Assembly: GCF_000429365.1 (NCBI RefSeq)
Contig: NZ_AUBS01000008.1
Coordinates: forward strand, 1 to 64,000
Reading direction: 5' to 3'
Origin: Pseudodonghicola xiamenensis DSM 18339
GTDB lineage: Bacteria; Pseudomonadota; Alphaproteobacteria; Rhodobacterales; Rhodobacteraceae
DNA: 64,000 nt
Position 1 is the stretch's first letter, and each line of letters opens with the position of its first letter. The translations under genes and the position numbers were made by a program. Shown in pieces: positions 41,803-51,687 of this stretch. The notes beneath the pieces were generated by a model. That model was not told the origin of the DNA, made no database searches, and saw only the letters and a program-made list of their open reading frames with translations.

Positions 41803-42990
41803 TCAAAGCGCCGCGTCGAGCGCCTGCAGGATATCGGCAACCAGATCCTCGCCATCCTCGATGCCGAGAGAGATGCGGATCAGCCCCGGGGTGATCCCCA
41901 GCGTGGCCTTCTGCTCGTCGCTCAGCCGCTGGTGGGTGGTGGTGGCGGGATGGGTGACAATGGTCTTGGCATCGCCCAGGTTGTTCGAGATCAGCGCCAC
42001 CTGCAGTGCATTCAGAAAGCGGAAGGCCGCCTCTTTCCCCCCCTTGAGGTCGATCGCCACCATGGTACCGCCGGATCCGCCCATCTGCGCCAGCGCCAGA
42101 TCGTGCTGCGGATGGCTTTTCAACCCCGGATACAGAACGCGAGCCAGGGCAGCATGACCCTCGATCGCCTCGGCCACTGCCGCGGCGTTGGCGGCCTGGG
42201 CGCGCACCCGCAGGTCCAGCGTCTCCAGCCCCTTCAGCAGCACCCAGGCGGTGAACGGGCTCATCGCCGCACCGGTATGTTTCATATAGGCTTCGATCTT
42301 GCCCCGGATCAGCTCTTTCGAGCCCAGGATCACCCCGCCCAGGGTACGGCCCTGCCCGTCGATATGCTTGGTCGCCGAATAGACCACCAGATCGGCGCCC
42401 TGCGCCACCGCCTCGGAGAAGACCGGAGTGGCAAAGACATTGTCGACCACCACCAGCGCGCCGGCGGCATGGGCCAGATCGGCCACCGCCTTCAGATCGG
42501 TGACCTCAAGCGTCGGGTTCGACACGGTTTCAAAGAACACCAGCTTGGTCTCTGGGCGGATGGCGGCCCGCCACTGATCCAGATCGGTGCCGTCGACAAA
42601 GGTGACCTCGACGCCGTAGCGGCCCAGCACTTCCTCGAGCACATAGATGCAGGAACCGAACAGCGCCCGGGCCGAGACCACATGATCGCCCGCCTTCAGC
42701 AGCGCCGTCAGCGCGCCCGACACCGCCGCCATACCCGAGGCACAGGCGAAAGCGTCTTCCGCCCCCTCGATCTGGGCGATGCGATCCTCGAACATGCGCA
42801 CCGTGGGGTTGCCGTAACGGGCATAGATGAACTCATCCTCTCCCGCCTCGATGAACCGCGCTTCCGCCGCCTCGGCCGTCTCATAGACAAAGCCCTGGGT
42901 CAGAAAGATCGCCTCGCTCATTTCACCATACTGGCTGCGGCGCGTCCCGCCATGCACTGCGGTGGTACGTGCTTTCAAAGTCTTGCTCAT
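41803..42990 (-). CDS. metZ: O-succinylhomoserine sulfhydrylase
   Basis: A 395-residue PLP enzyme of the Cys/Met metabolism family, making homocysteine from O-succinylhomoserine and sulfide. The lysine that binds PLP is in VVYSATKHIDGQGR (near 205-211). Other family parts are YARYGNPTVRMFE and THPATTTHQRL. The MetZ branch rather than MetB or MetC is supported by the N-terminus KARTTAVHGGTRRSQYGEMS and the SAM-II riboswitch. The start at 42990 lies after GGGAGATAGGGAC; upstream codons read through the riboswitch and are rejected. Its homocysteine is the substrate of MetH in this window. Confidence 0.93.
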   Translation of the reverse strand: MSKTLKARTTAVHGGTRRSQYGEMSEAIFLTQGFVYETAEAAEARFIEAGEDEFIYARYGNPTVRMFEDRIAQIEGAEDAFACASGMAAVSGALTALLKAGDHVVSARALFGSCIYVLEEVLGRYGVEVTFVDGTDLDQWRAAIRPETKLVFFETVSNPTLEVTDLKAVADLAHAAGALVVVDNVFATPVFSEAVAQGADLVVYSATKHIDGQGRTLGGVILGSKELIRGKIEAYMKHTGAAMSPFTAWVLLKGLETLDLRVRAQAANAAAVAEAIEGHAALARVLYPGLKSHPQHDLALAQMGGSGGTMVAIDLKGGKEAAFRFLNALQVALISNNLGDAKTIVTHPATTTHQRLSDEQKATLGITPGLIRISLGIEDGEDLVADILQALDAAL

Positions 42991-43026
42991 GTCCCTATCT
43001 CCCGGCCCCCGTGTTCCCGGAGGCAC

Positions 43027-43060
43027 AAAAAAACCCCGATCGCGGCCAAGCGAAAGGGGT
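43027..43060 (-). terminator. Intrinsic terminator downstream of the SAM-II aptamer
   Basis: On the minus strand ACCCC pairs with GGGGT, with an inner TCGC/GCGA stem, followed by seven T. It sits between the riboswitch and metZ and is the likely off-switch of the expression platform. Confidence 0.85.
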
Positions 43061-43071
43061 CTTTCATCCTG

Positions 43072-43128
43072 ACCTTTTAGCGGAGTGTTTAACGTGGCCC
43101 GCAATCCGGTAACAAATCGCCACGGTTC
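43072..43128 (-). promoter_or_regulatory. SAM-II riboswitch upstream of metZ
   Basis: The minus strand carries the SAM-II pattern: CGTGGCGATTTG, a variable middle with GGATTGCGGG, then GCCACGTTAAAC and CTCCGCTAAAAGG. CGTGG pairs with CCACG to form stem P1, and the 3' CGCTAAA is the conserved end of the pseudoknot. SAM-II RNAs occur mainly in alphaproteobacteria and repress methionine genes when SAM is high. Confidence 0.93.
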
Positions 43129-43270
43129 GATGATGTGTTTCGGCTCATACGCCCAAGCCCCCCCTGCGTCAAGCGCCAGGCCCTTCACGAAGCTGTAACC
43201 GATCCGTCACCCCGATGTCACGGCGCCGAGTCATAGGCCAGATAGCGAAACGGGCACGAGGCTCAGGGCC

Positions 43271-44206
43271 ATGGCGATTGTCAGGATCAACGCGATCGGG
43301 GAAACTCCGCTGCTGCACGGCAGCTCCGCAGCGACGGAGCCGGCACTCAGACGGGCGGACACCGGCGACGGCCCCGCCATCGTGATGATCCACGGGTTCA
43401 AATATCTTCCCGGCCACCCGATGCACTGCCCGCACCGGCATATCCTGTCGCTGCACCCCGAGGAACTGCCCTGGCGCTCACCCTCCTGGCCGCGGCAACT
43501 GGGATTCGGCACCGGGCTAAAGGACGAAGGGCTGGCGGTTGCCTTCGGCTGGCAGGCGCGCGGCGGGCTACGCGCTGCGCAACGTCGCGCCGGCCAAGCC
43601 GGTCGCGCCCTGGCGCAGGTGGTCACCACCCTGCGCGAAACCCGCCCCGACCGTCCGGTCCATGTGGTCGCCCATTCTCTCGGCACCGAGGTCGCGCTCG
43701 AGGCCCTGCACCATCTGCCCGCCGGCGCCATCGGCCGGGTGATCTCTCTCACCGGGGCCTGCTATCGGTCTCGGACCGAGGCGGCGCTGCGGACCGAGGC
43801 CGGCCGCGCGGCCGAATTTCTCAACATCAGCAGCCGCGAAAACGATCCTTTCGATTTCCTCTTCGAACGGCTGATCGCCCCGCCCCGGCAGGGCGACCGC
43901 GCCCTCGGCCATGGGATCGCCGCCCCCAATGCCGTGACCCTGCAGCTCGACTGCCCGGGCACGTTGGCCCATCTCGACCGTCTCGGTGCCGCCATCGGCG
44001 CCCCGGAACATCGCATCTGCCATTGGTCCAGCTACATGCGCCCGGGTGTGCTGCAATTCTACAAGGAGCTGCTGCGCCGCCCCGAGACCCTGCCGCTCAG
44101 CCTGCTCAGCCGCGGCCTGCCGGCGCGACCGACAAGACGCTGGTCCCGGCTGATCGCGCCGCCCAGTCTGTCGCTGCCCTTGCCCTTCGTGCAGAAAGCC
44201 TCATGA
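43271..44206 (+). CDS. Alpha/beta hydrolase-fold protein
   Basis: A 311-residue protein with the alpha/beta hydrolase fold. The nucleophile elbow is VVAHSLGTEVALEAL (GxSxG-like HSLG, near 135-149); VIMIHGFKYLPG-like IVMIHGFKYLPGHPMHCPHR gives the oxyanion strand near 38. A His near the end in HICHWSSYMRPG could complete the triad. It resembles DUF900-type serine hydrolases. No signal peptide; the end is arginine-rich. Substrate unknown. Confidence 0.75.
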   Translation: MAIVRINAIGETPLLHGSSAATEPALRRADTGDGPAIVMIHGFKYLPGHPMHCPHRHILSLHPEELPWRSPSWPRQLGFGTGLKDEGLAVAFGWQARGGLRAAQRRAGQAGRALAQVVTTLRETRPDRPVHVVAHSLGTEVALEALHHLPAGAIGRVISLTGACYRSRTEAALRTEAGRAAEFLNISSRENDPFDFLFERLIAPPRQGDRALGHGIAAPNAVTLQLDCPGTLAHLDRLGAAIGAPEHRICHWSSYMRPGVLQFYKELLRRPETLPLSLLSRGLPARPTRRWSRLIAPPSLSLPLPFVQKAS

Positions 44207-44229
44207 TCCCCTTCACAGGGGAGGATGAG

Positions 44230-44931
44230 ATGACGAACCCGATCGCGCTTTACTACTGGCCCACGCCGAATGGCTGGAAAATCTCCATCGCGCTAGAGGA
44301 GATGGGCCTGCCCTACGATCTTCATCTGGTCGATATCACCGCCGGGGATCAATTCGCCCCCGAATTCCTGAAGATATCGCCGAACAACCGGATGCCGGCG
44401 ATCATCGACCCCGAGGGGCCGGATAATGCGCCCGTGTCAATCTTCGAATCCGGCGCCATCCTGCAATATCTCGCCCGCAAGACTGCAGGCTTCTATGGCA
44501 CCACCGAACGCGAACGCATCGCGGTCGACCAATGGCTGATGTGGCAGATCGGCGGCCTCGGCCCCATGGCCGGCCAGGCGCATCACTTCCTGCATTACGC
44601 CCCGGCGATGCAACCGCCGCAGGACCTCCCCTATGCCAAGGACCGTTATCGCGCCGAGGTCGCCCGGCTCTATGGCGTGCTCGACCGGCAACTGGCGCGA
44701 AATGTCTATGTGGCCGGAGACTTCTTCTCGATCGCAGACATGGCGATCTGGCCCTGGGCGCATCTGTGGGAACGTCAGGAGCAAACCCTGGAGGACAAGC
44801 CGCATCTGGCGCGCTGGCTCGAGACCGTCGGCGACCGCCCAGGCGTCCAGCGCGGCCGGGCGCTGGAGGCAGAAAAGCGCGGTGAGATCGCCGGGGATAC
44901 CAAGGCGCAATCGGTATTGTTCAACCGCTGA
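44230..44931 (+). CDS. Glutathione S-transferase, YfcG/YghU-like
   Basis: A 233-residue cytosolic GST-fold protein. The thioredoxin-like N domain reads LYYWPTPNGWKISIALEEMG, followed by KISPNNRMPAIID and the glutathione-binding FESGAILQYLARK (near 71-83). The helical C domain has WLMWQIGGLGPMAGQAHHFL and the N-capping motif FSIADMAIWPW. This pattern (Asn/Thr rather than catalytic Tyr/Ser) matches the nu-class YfcG/YghU group, which has disulfide reductase activity. GGGGAGG precedes the ATG, 24 bp after the hydrolase gene. Confidence 0.9.
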   Translation: MTNPIALYYWPTPNGWKISIALEEMGLPYDLHLVDITAGDQFAPEFLKISPNNRMPAIIDPEGPDNAPVSIFESGAILQYLARKTAGFYGTTERERIAVDQWLMWQIGGLGPMAGQAHHFLHYAPAMQPPQDLPYAKDRYRAEVARLYGVLDRQLARNVYVAGDFFSIADMAIWPWAHLWERQEQTLEDKPHLARWLETVGDRPGVQRGRALEAEKRGEIAGDTKAQSVLFNR

Positions 44932-44956
44932 CCCCAGGCCGGGGCAGATCGCGGCC

Positions 44957-45987
<1,031 letters not shown>

Positions 45988-46045
45988 TCCCCCCGGCCGC
46001 GCAGATCGGCGCGGCCCCCCGTTTCCAAACGAAGCCGGAACGCCG

Positions 46046-46507
46046 CTAGACCGGGCGCCGCATCGTGATCGAGGTCGGCCGGTCATAGCCTGCATGCGCG
46101 GTGCGGCCGGTCTCAGTAAAGCCCATGCGCGCGAAAGCCGCCTGGTTCTCGATCAACTCCACCCTGACCTGCAATTCCACCTGCGGCAGGCCCAGCACCC
46201 GGGCCCGGGCCAGCGCCAGATCGACCAGACGGCGCGCAAGGCCGGCCCGACGCAGCCGCCCGTTCACCGCCAGCTTGCCGAGATAGAGGCAATCGGGTTT
46301 CGGCGTCAGCACCACGCAGGCCGTAACCGGATCGCCCAGCGCCCAGATTTCCGCACTGGCTGCCTGCCGCTCCATCTCCTCCAGCGTCAGCCGATGCATC
46401 GAACTTGGCGGGTCGACCCGCCCGTCCATGAAGGCAAAACTGTCGCGGATCAGCCGCAGCGCCTCGGCCAACCGGGGATCGCCCGGCAGCAGACGATAGG
46501 CATCCAT
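46046..46507 (-). CDS. GNAT-family N-acetyltransferase
   Basis: A 153-residue GCN5-related acetyltransferase. The acetyl-CoA motif A is LYLGKLAVNGRLRRAGLARR (near 84-103; R/Q-x-x-G-x-A type), with ENQAAFARMGFTETGRT as motif B. The ATG at 46507 is one base after the stop of the LuxR-type gene, so the two are coupled. Substrate unknown. Confidence 0.85.
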   Translation of the reverse strand: MDAYRLLPGDPRLAEALRLIRDSFAFMDGRVDPPSSMHRLTLEEMERQAASAEIWALGDPVTACVVLTPKPDCLYLGKLAVNGRLRRAGLARRLVDLALARARVLGLPQVELQVRVELIENQAAFARMGFTETGRTAHAGYDRPTSITMRRPV

Positions 46508-46508
46508 C

Positions 46509-47114
46509 TCAGCCCCCCACCACATGATCGCCGCCGATATCGCCCAGCGACTGGAACAGGCCGGCGGTATTGCTGACCCCGAATTTCTTCAACAACCGGG
46601 CCCGATGCACCTCGACCGTGCGATAGCTCAGCTCCAGCGTGCGGGCGATCTCCTTGCTGGTCTTACCCTCGCCCAGCAGCGCAAAGACCTCGCGCTCGCG
46701 CCGGGTCAGCGGCTGATAGGGCCGAGTGTCCGAGAGATCCGCAAAACTCCAGACCGCGCGGCCAAGCGGCGCCTCCGGCGTGAAGGTATATCCGCGCACC
46801 CGGCACCAGAACAGCTCTCCGCCCTTGCGCATCATCACCCGCTCGTCCCAATAGCGGCCGCATTCCTGCAGATCGCGCACCCCACGATTGCGGATATTCA
46901 CGAATTCCTCCTCGCTGGGATAGAGGATGGCGAAGGTACTGTCGCGCAGATCGTCACGACCATGACCGAACATCGCCGCAAAGGCGAGATTGCAGTCACG
47001 GATCACCCGGTTCTCGGTCACCACAAGGCCGACCGGTGCGTGAGTAAAGGCCAGCTCGGCCAGCTCACGACCAGCAAAGAGCCTGTCCAGAACCTCTTCG
47101 GTCAACGCGGTCAT
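46509..47114 (-). CDS. PAS-LuxR transcriptional regulator
   Basis: A 201-residue regulator. Residues about 25-130 are a PAS sensor (APVGLVVTENRVIRDCNLAF, and YWDERVMMRKGGELFWCRVR), and 136-190 a LuxR/GerE helix-turn-helix (LTRREREVFALLGEGKTSKE then VEVHRARLLKKFGV). Start at 47114 after GAGGGAG. A diffusible ligand or redox cofactor of the PAS domain cannot be read. Its partner, the GNAT gene, follows immediately and may be its target or effector. Confidence 0.88.
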   Translation of the reverse strand: MTALTEEVLDRLFAGRELAELAFTHAPVGLVVTENRVIRDCNLAFAAMFGHGRDDLRDSTFAILYPSEEEFVNIRNRGVRDLQECGRYWDERVMMRKGGELFWCRVRGYTFTPEAPLGRAVWSFADLSDTRPYQPLTRREREVFALLGEGKTSKEIARTLELSYRTVEVHRARLLKKFGVSNTAGLFQSLGDIGGDHVVGG

Positions 47115-47212
47115 CTGCGCTCCCTCTTGCCCCCTCACGCTAGCCGGGCGGCGCCGCGCGTGCAATCACCACGCCACCGGCGCCCCGCCCCGCATGCTCA
47201 GAACCGGGGCCC

Positions 47213-47270
47213 CTTCGACCTGGTTCCAAATATCCCGGGGGACGGCCGCAGGCCGGGGGGCAGCGCCCCC
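47213..47270 (-). repeat. Dispersed terminator-like repeat, copy C (after purD)
   Basis: Minus-strand order: GGGGGCGCTGCCCCCC hairpin, GGCCTGCGGCC hairpin, CCCCCGGGATATTTGG, then AACCAGGTCGAAG. It begins 8 bp after the purD stop codon and is the likely purD terminator. Confidence 0.75.
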
Positions 47271-47277
47271 GATGCGC

Positions 47278-48549
47278 TCAACTCTCTCCCAGCGCCCGCC
47301 AGCCGATATCCCGGCGATAGAAACCTTCGGGCCAGTCGATCGCCCCGGCCATGGCATAGGCTCGGTCCCGCGCCTGCTGCAGCGTCGCACCGCGTGCCGT
47401 GACATTCAGCACCCGGCCGCCATTGGCGAGGATCCTGCCGTCCTTCTCCACCGTCCCAGCATGGAAACAGATTTCCTCGCTGGTTTCCGGCAACCCGTCG
47501 AGCCCGCGAATCTCTGTCCCCTTCTGATAGGCACCGGGATAGCCCTTCGCCGCCAGAACCACCGTCATCGCGTGATCCTCGGCCCAGTTGACTCGCATAT
47601 CACTCAGCCGCCCCTCGGCGGCCGCATGCATCAGATCCATCGCCTGGGCGCCCAGCCGCATCATCAGCACCTGACATTCCGGATCGCCGAAACGGACATT
47701 GTATTCCACCAGCCGCGGCTGACCATCCTTGATCATCAACCCGACATAAAGCACCCCCTGATAGGGTGTACCACGCTTGACCATCTCGGCCATGGTCGGG
47801 CGCACGATCTGCTCCAGCGCCTTCTGCGTCACCTCTTCGGTCATCACCGGGGCGGGAGAATAGGCGCCCATCCCACCGGTATTAGGGCCGGTATCGCCCT
47901 CGCCCACACGCTTGTGATCCTGCGCGGTGCCGATCGGCAGCACGGTTTCCCCGTCACAGAGCACGAAGAACGATGCCTCTTCGCCCTCCATGAACTCCTC
48001 GATCACCACCTCGGCGCCGGCGGCGCCGAATTCGCCGCCGAACATGTCGTCGATCGCGGCCAGCGCGGTGTCGACATCCATCGCCACGATCACCCCCTTG
48101 CCGGCAGCCAGACCGTCGGCCTTGACCACGATGGGGGCGCCTTGGGCACGGATATAGGCCTTGGCCGGCTCGGCCTCGGCAAAGCGGGCATAGCCTGCGG
48201 TCGGAGCGCCCGCGGCATCGCAGATTTCCTTGGTGAAGCCCTTCGAAGCCTCGAGCCGCGCCGCTGCCTGGCTGGGGCCGAAAACCGCGACACCGGCATC
48301 ACGCAAACGGTCGGCCACGCCTGCGGCCAACGGCGCCTCGGGCCCCACGATCACGAAGTCGATGGCATTGCCCTCGACGAATTCCACCACATCGGCACCG
48401 TTTTCGACATCCAGGCTGGCGCAATCGGCGATCCTGGCGATCCCCGCATTGCCCGGCGCCACGATCAGCCGATCGCATTTTGGGTTCTGCAGCACAGCCC
48501 AGGCCAGCGCATGTTCACGCCCGCCGCCGCCGAGGATAAGGATGTTCAT
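47278..48549 (-). CDS. purD: Phosphoribosylamine-glycine ligase
   Basis: A 423-residue ATP-grasp enzyme of purine synthesis, joining phosphoribosylamine and glycine. Typical parts: MNILILGGGGREHALAW at the start, APIVVKADGLAAGKGVIVA near 136, DHKRVGEGDTGPNTGGMGAYSP (key part GPNTGGMGA) near 218 and EYNVRFGDPE near 278. GGAGAAAG precedes the ATG. It is divergent from xseA with 84 bp between. Confidence 0.96.
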   Translation of the reverse strand: MNILILGGGGREHALAWAVLQNPKCDRLIVAPGNAGIARIADCASLDVENGADVVEFVEGNAIDFVIVGPEAPLAAGVADRLRDAGVAVFGPSQAAARLEASKGFTKEICDAAGAPTAGYARFAEAEPAKAYIRAQGAPIVVKADGLAAGKGVIVAMDVDTALAAIDDMFGGEFGAAGAEVVIEEFMEGEEASFFVLCDGETVLPIGTAQDHKRVGEGDTGPNTGGMGAYSPAPVMTEEVTQKALEQIVRPTMAEMVKRGTPYQGVLYVGLMIKDGQPRLVEYNVRFGDPECQVLMMRLGAQAMDLMHAAAEGRLSDMRVNWAEDHAMTVVLAAKGYPGAYQKGTEIRGLDGLPETSEEICFHAGTVEKDGRILANGGRVLNVTARGATLQQARDRAYAMAGAIDWPEGFYRRDIGWRALGES

Positions 48550-48633
48550 GGCGCTTTCTCCGATCTGCTTGGCCTTGCCTGCGGCGCGTTCTATTCTGGG
48601 CGGCGCGCCAGAACAAGGAACAAGGTGATCTCA

Positions 48634-50136
48634 ATGTCCGACCTTATCGACGATCCGCAGCCCGGCCAGAACCTGCCGGAATTCAGCGTTTCCGAGATCT
48701 CGGGGGAGATCAAGCGCACGCTCGAAGGCGCCTTCGGTCGGGTCCGGGTGAAAGGCGAGGTCGGCCGCGTGTTCCGCGCCCGCTCGGGGCATCTCTATTT
48801 CGACATCAAGGACGATCGAAACGTGCTGGCCTGCACCACCTGGAAGGGACAGGCGGCAGCGCTCTCGGTGATCCCCGAAGAAGGCATGGAGGTCGTCGTC
48901 ACCGGCCGTCTCACCGCCTTCGGAGGCCAGTCGAAATACAATCTCAATGTCGATGACGTTGCGATCGCGGGCCAGGGTGCGCTGATGGCACTCTTGGAAA
49001 AACGCAAGAAACAGCTCGCCGCCGAGGGGCTGTTCGCGCCCGAGCGCAAGAAACCCCTGCCCTATCTGCCGCGCATCGTCGGTGTCGTGACCTCGCCCTC
49101 GGGCGCGGTGATCCGCGACATCCTGCACCGGCTCCGCGACCGCTTCCCGCGCAAGGTGCTGATCTGGCCGGTGGCGGTCCAGGGCGCCAATTGCGCCCCC
49201 GAGGTCGCCCGCGCCATCGCCGGATTCAACCGCCTCACCCCCGGCGGCGCCCTGCCACGCCCCGATCTGATCATCGTCGCCCGCGGCGGCGGCTCGGTCG
49301 AGGATCTCTGGGGCTTCAACGAGGAAATCGTCGCTCGCGCCGCAGCCGCCTCGGACATCCCGCTGATCTCGGCCGTGGGGCACGAGACCGACACCACGCT
49401 GATCGACTATGTCGCCGACATGCGGGCGCCAACCCCGACGGCAGCCGCCGAGCTCGCGGTGCCGGTGCGGCTTGAGCTGATGGCCTGGGCCGACGGCATG
49501 GGCGCACGGCTCTCCCGCGCCACGACTGCCGGGCTGGCCCTGCGCCGCCAGCGGCTGGGCGATCTGTCCCGCGCGCTGCCACGCGGCGACGCGCTGCTCG
49601 ACGCCCCGCGCCAGCGATTCGACTGGCTCGCGGACCGGCTGCCCCTGGCGCTGACCCATGGGGTGCAACGCCGCCGTGTCGCCCTGTCCGAGATCAGCGG
49701 AGGCCTGCGCCCCTCGGCACTGCGCGCGCTGGTGATGCGCCGACGCGACCGGCTGGCCACGCTGCGTCTCAGTCTCACCCCGATCCGGCGCGACATCGCC
49801 CAGGGGCAGGAACGGATCGCAAGACTGTCACAACGGCTCGATGCCGCCCAGCTCCAGCGGCTCGACCGGCTGCGCCGCCAATTGGAGGCCACCGACCGGC
49901 TGCGCGAAACCCTGTCCTACAAGGCCACGCTCGACCGCGGCTATGCGGTGGTGCGCGCCGGCGATCAGGTGGTGACCAGCGCCAGGGACGCCGGCCAGGC
50001 CGCCGCGCTCGAGATCGAGTTCCGCGACGGCCGCATCCTGGCAACGCCCCAGGCCGGCGCCCCCGAGACACCGCCAAGTGCCCCGCGCAAGGCCGCCCGG
50101 CCCAAGCGCCCACCCGAACAGGGCTCTCTGTTCTGA
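48634..50136 (+). CDS. xseA: Exodeoxyribonuclease VII large subunit
   Basis: A 500-residue XseA, the large subunit of the single-strand-specific exonuclease VII. The N-terminal OB domain reads FSVSEISGEIKRTLEGAFG and VRVKGEVG; the catalytic part has VTSPSGAVIRDILHRL and ARGGGSVEDLWGFNEE, ISAVGHETD. The C-terminal coiled coil is Arg/Leu-rich and LDRGYAVV follows. The start at 48634 has AAGGTGA in front; the much longer open frame is a shadow of purD. xseB is not adjacent. Confidence 0.95.
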   Translation: MSDLIDDPQPGQNLPEFSVSEISGEIKRTLEGAFGRVRVKGEVGRVFRARSGHLYFDIKDDRNVLACTTWKGQAAALSVIPEEGMEVVVTGRLTAFGGQSKYNLNVDDVAIAGQGALMALLEKRKKQLAAEGLFAPERKKPLPYLPRIVGVVTSPSGAVIRDILHRLRDRFPRKVLIWPVAVQGANCAPEVARAIAGFNRLTPGGALPRPDLIIVARGGGSVEDLWGFNEEIVARAAAASDIPLISAVGHETDTTLIDYVADMRAPTPTAAAELAVPVRLELMAWADGMGARLSRATTAGLALRRQRLGDLSRALPRGDALLDAPRQRFDWLADRLPLALTHGVQRRRVALSEISGGLRPSALRALVMRRRDRLATLRLSLTPIRRDIAQGQERIARLSQRLDAAQLQRLDRLRRQLEATDRLRETLSYKATLDRGYAVVRAGDQVVTSARDAGQAAALEIEFRDGRILATPQAGAPETPPSAPRKAARPKRPPEQGSLF

Positions 50137-50153
50137 AAGACCGCAGCGTCGCG

Positions 50154-50213
50154 TCTTTTTCTGGCTGAAAATATCCCGGGGGCAGGCCGCAGGCCGTCGG
50201 GGGCAGCGCCCCC
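50154..50213 (-). repeat. Dispersed terminator-like repeat, copy D
   Basis: Minus-strand order: GGGGGCGCTGCCCCC hairpin starting right at the stop codon of the preceding gene, GGCCTGCGGCC hairpin, CCCCCGGGATATTTTC, then AGCCAGAAAAAGAC. Very similar to copies B and C. Confidence 0.75.
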
Positions 50214-50609
50214 TCAAACCCCGACCTTGGGGCCGAGGCAGATCATCTCCTGCCCGATATCCTCGGCCTCATACAGCTCGGTCGCCTGCGGGTCGCTCTC
50301 AAACCGCGCGATCAGCCCGGTCGCTCCCTGCGAAAAGGTCCAGCATTGCGGATCGCTGTGATCCTCATAGACGAAACAGATCTGTCCCGCCTCTTCATAC
50401 CAACGGCCATGCCGGCACTCGCCGTCGAGGAAGGACCAGATCACCCTGCGCCCCTCCAGATAGCGTTCGACCCCATAGGCCTGCCCCCCCTGGCCATAGA
50501 ACAACGTCTTGCCACGGGTATAGGCGTCGAAGGCCTCGGCCGAGAGACCTTCCTGCGCGACCACCGGCGCCGCGACCAGAAAAAGGGGAATCAGACAGGA
50601 CAACCGCAT
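50214..50609 (-). CDS. Secreted protein of unknown function
   Basis: A 131-residue protein with a Sec signal (MRLSCLIPLFLVAAPVVAQ). The mature domain contains AFDAYTRGKTLFYGQGGQAY, EGRRVIWSFLDGEC and CFVYEDHSDPQCWTF, with four Cys that may form disulfides. This pattern recurs in exported alphaproteobacterial proteins of unknown function. The start at 50609 removes 30 codons of proline/arginine-rich shadow sequence. It lies 43 bp after alkB on the same strand. Confidence 0.75.
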   Translation of the reverse strand: MRLSCLIPLFLVAAPVVAQEGLSAEAFDAYTRGKTLFYGQGGQAYGVERYLEGRRVIWSFLDGECRHGRWYEEAGQICFVYEDHSDPQCWTFSQGATGLIARFESDPQATELYEAEDIGQEMICLGPKVGV

Positions 50610-50652
50610 GGGGCGACTTTGGCAGATCGCGGACCGGCTTGCCAACGCCCGA

Positions 50653-51687
50653 TCAACGCTGTCCCGACGCCGGCTTGCGGTCGGCCCAGGCCCGGACACG
50701 AGGCGCCATCACCCGCCGCCACAGCGGCGGCACCAGCGCGATCGCCGCCATCACCGGCATGGAATAGGGCAGCACCGGCATGATCGCGGGATCGAGCCGC
50801 AGCCCCGGATAGGCCCGCCCGGGGTTCTGGTGGTGGTCGGAATGGCGCGGCGCGTTCAGCATCAGCGCCGAGGAATACCATTCTGCCGCATTCCAGGAAT
50901 GCCCCGGCCCTGCCGGTTCCGCCTTGCCCTCGGGCCCGATCCGCCGCCTCAACCCGTAGTGCTGCACATAATCGGCCAGCAACAGTTGCATCTGCGCATA
51001 GGCACAAAGCGCCCCATAGACCCAGAGCCCCCACACCCCCGCCAGCCCCCAGGCCAGGGCCAGCCCCAGCACCGCACCACCGACATAGACCGCATAGGGA
51101 TGCAGCCCTCCGCGTCCAGCCCGCCGGCGCGCAGCGGTCTCGGCCCGGAACCCGGTCACGAAGGAGCCCAGCCAGGCGCGCGGCCAGAACCGATAGAACC
51201 CTTCCCCTGGGCGCGCGGAATTGGGATCGCGCGACGTGGCCACATGGACATGGTGCACCTTGGGATGGGCCGAGGCGTGATGACCGAAGAGTATCGAGGT
51301 ATAGACAGCCACCCCCAGCCGGCGCAGCCAACGGTTGCCGCGGTGGATCAGTTCGTGCGCATTGGGATGCGACACCTGCCCCAGGAACATCCCCAGCGCC
51401 AGACCGGTCATGCCGCGCCCCCATCCGTCCAGCCAGGGCGCCATCGCGATCGCCCAGACGCCCAGCGGCAACAGCGCGAAATTCGCCAGCCCCAGCAACA
51501 CCGACAGGGCATTCGCCGCACGCTCAGCGCCGTCGATTTCCGGCAATGCCTCGGGTCCGAACCGATCGGCCAGCGCCACGAAGACCGTCATGTAGACAAG
51601 CGCCAGCGCCGGCCAGGGACCGCCCGAAACACAAGCCAGGGCGATCAGCCCGACGGGGCTCAGGGTGGCGATATAGAAACGCAACAT
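50653..51687 (-). CDS. alkB: Alkane 1-monooxygenase (AlkB-type)
   Basis: A 344-residue integral-membrane di-iron hydroxylase. All eight or nine histidines are in place: HELIHR (near 119), HHASAHPKVHHVHVAT (near 146) and HSDHHQN (near 293); NYVQHYGL-like ADYVQHYGLRR carries the fourth motif. Six hydrophobic segments surround them. Length (about 400 in Pseudomonas) is short but usual for the Rhodobacteraceae branch. No rubredoxin or rubredoxin reductase is adjacent. The start at 51687 excludes an arginine-rich extension. Confidence 0.93.
   Translation of the reverse strand: MLRFYIATLSPVGLIALACVSGGPWPALALVYMTVFVALADRFGPEALPEIDGAERAANALSVLLGLANFALLPLGVWAIAMAPWLDGWGRGMTGLALGMFLGQVSHPNAHELIHRGNRWLRRLGVAVYTSILFGHHASAHPKVHHVHVATSRDPNSARPGEGFYRFWPRAWLGSFVTGFRAETAARRRAGRGGLHPYAVYVGGAVLGLALAWGLAGVWGLWVYGALCAYAQMQLLLADYVQHYGLRRRIGPEGKAEPAGPGHSWNAAEWYSSALMLNAPRHSDHHQNPGRAYPGLRLDPAIMPVLPYSMPVMAAIALVPPLWRRVMAPRVRAWADRKPASGQR

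Noticed and set aside
47194..48633. N-terminal extension of xseA by 480 codons
   Set aside because: It is the antisense of purD; XseA homology begins at the ATG at 48634 with a ribosome-binding site.
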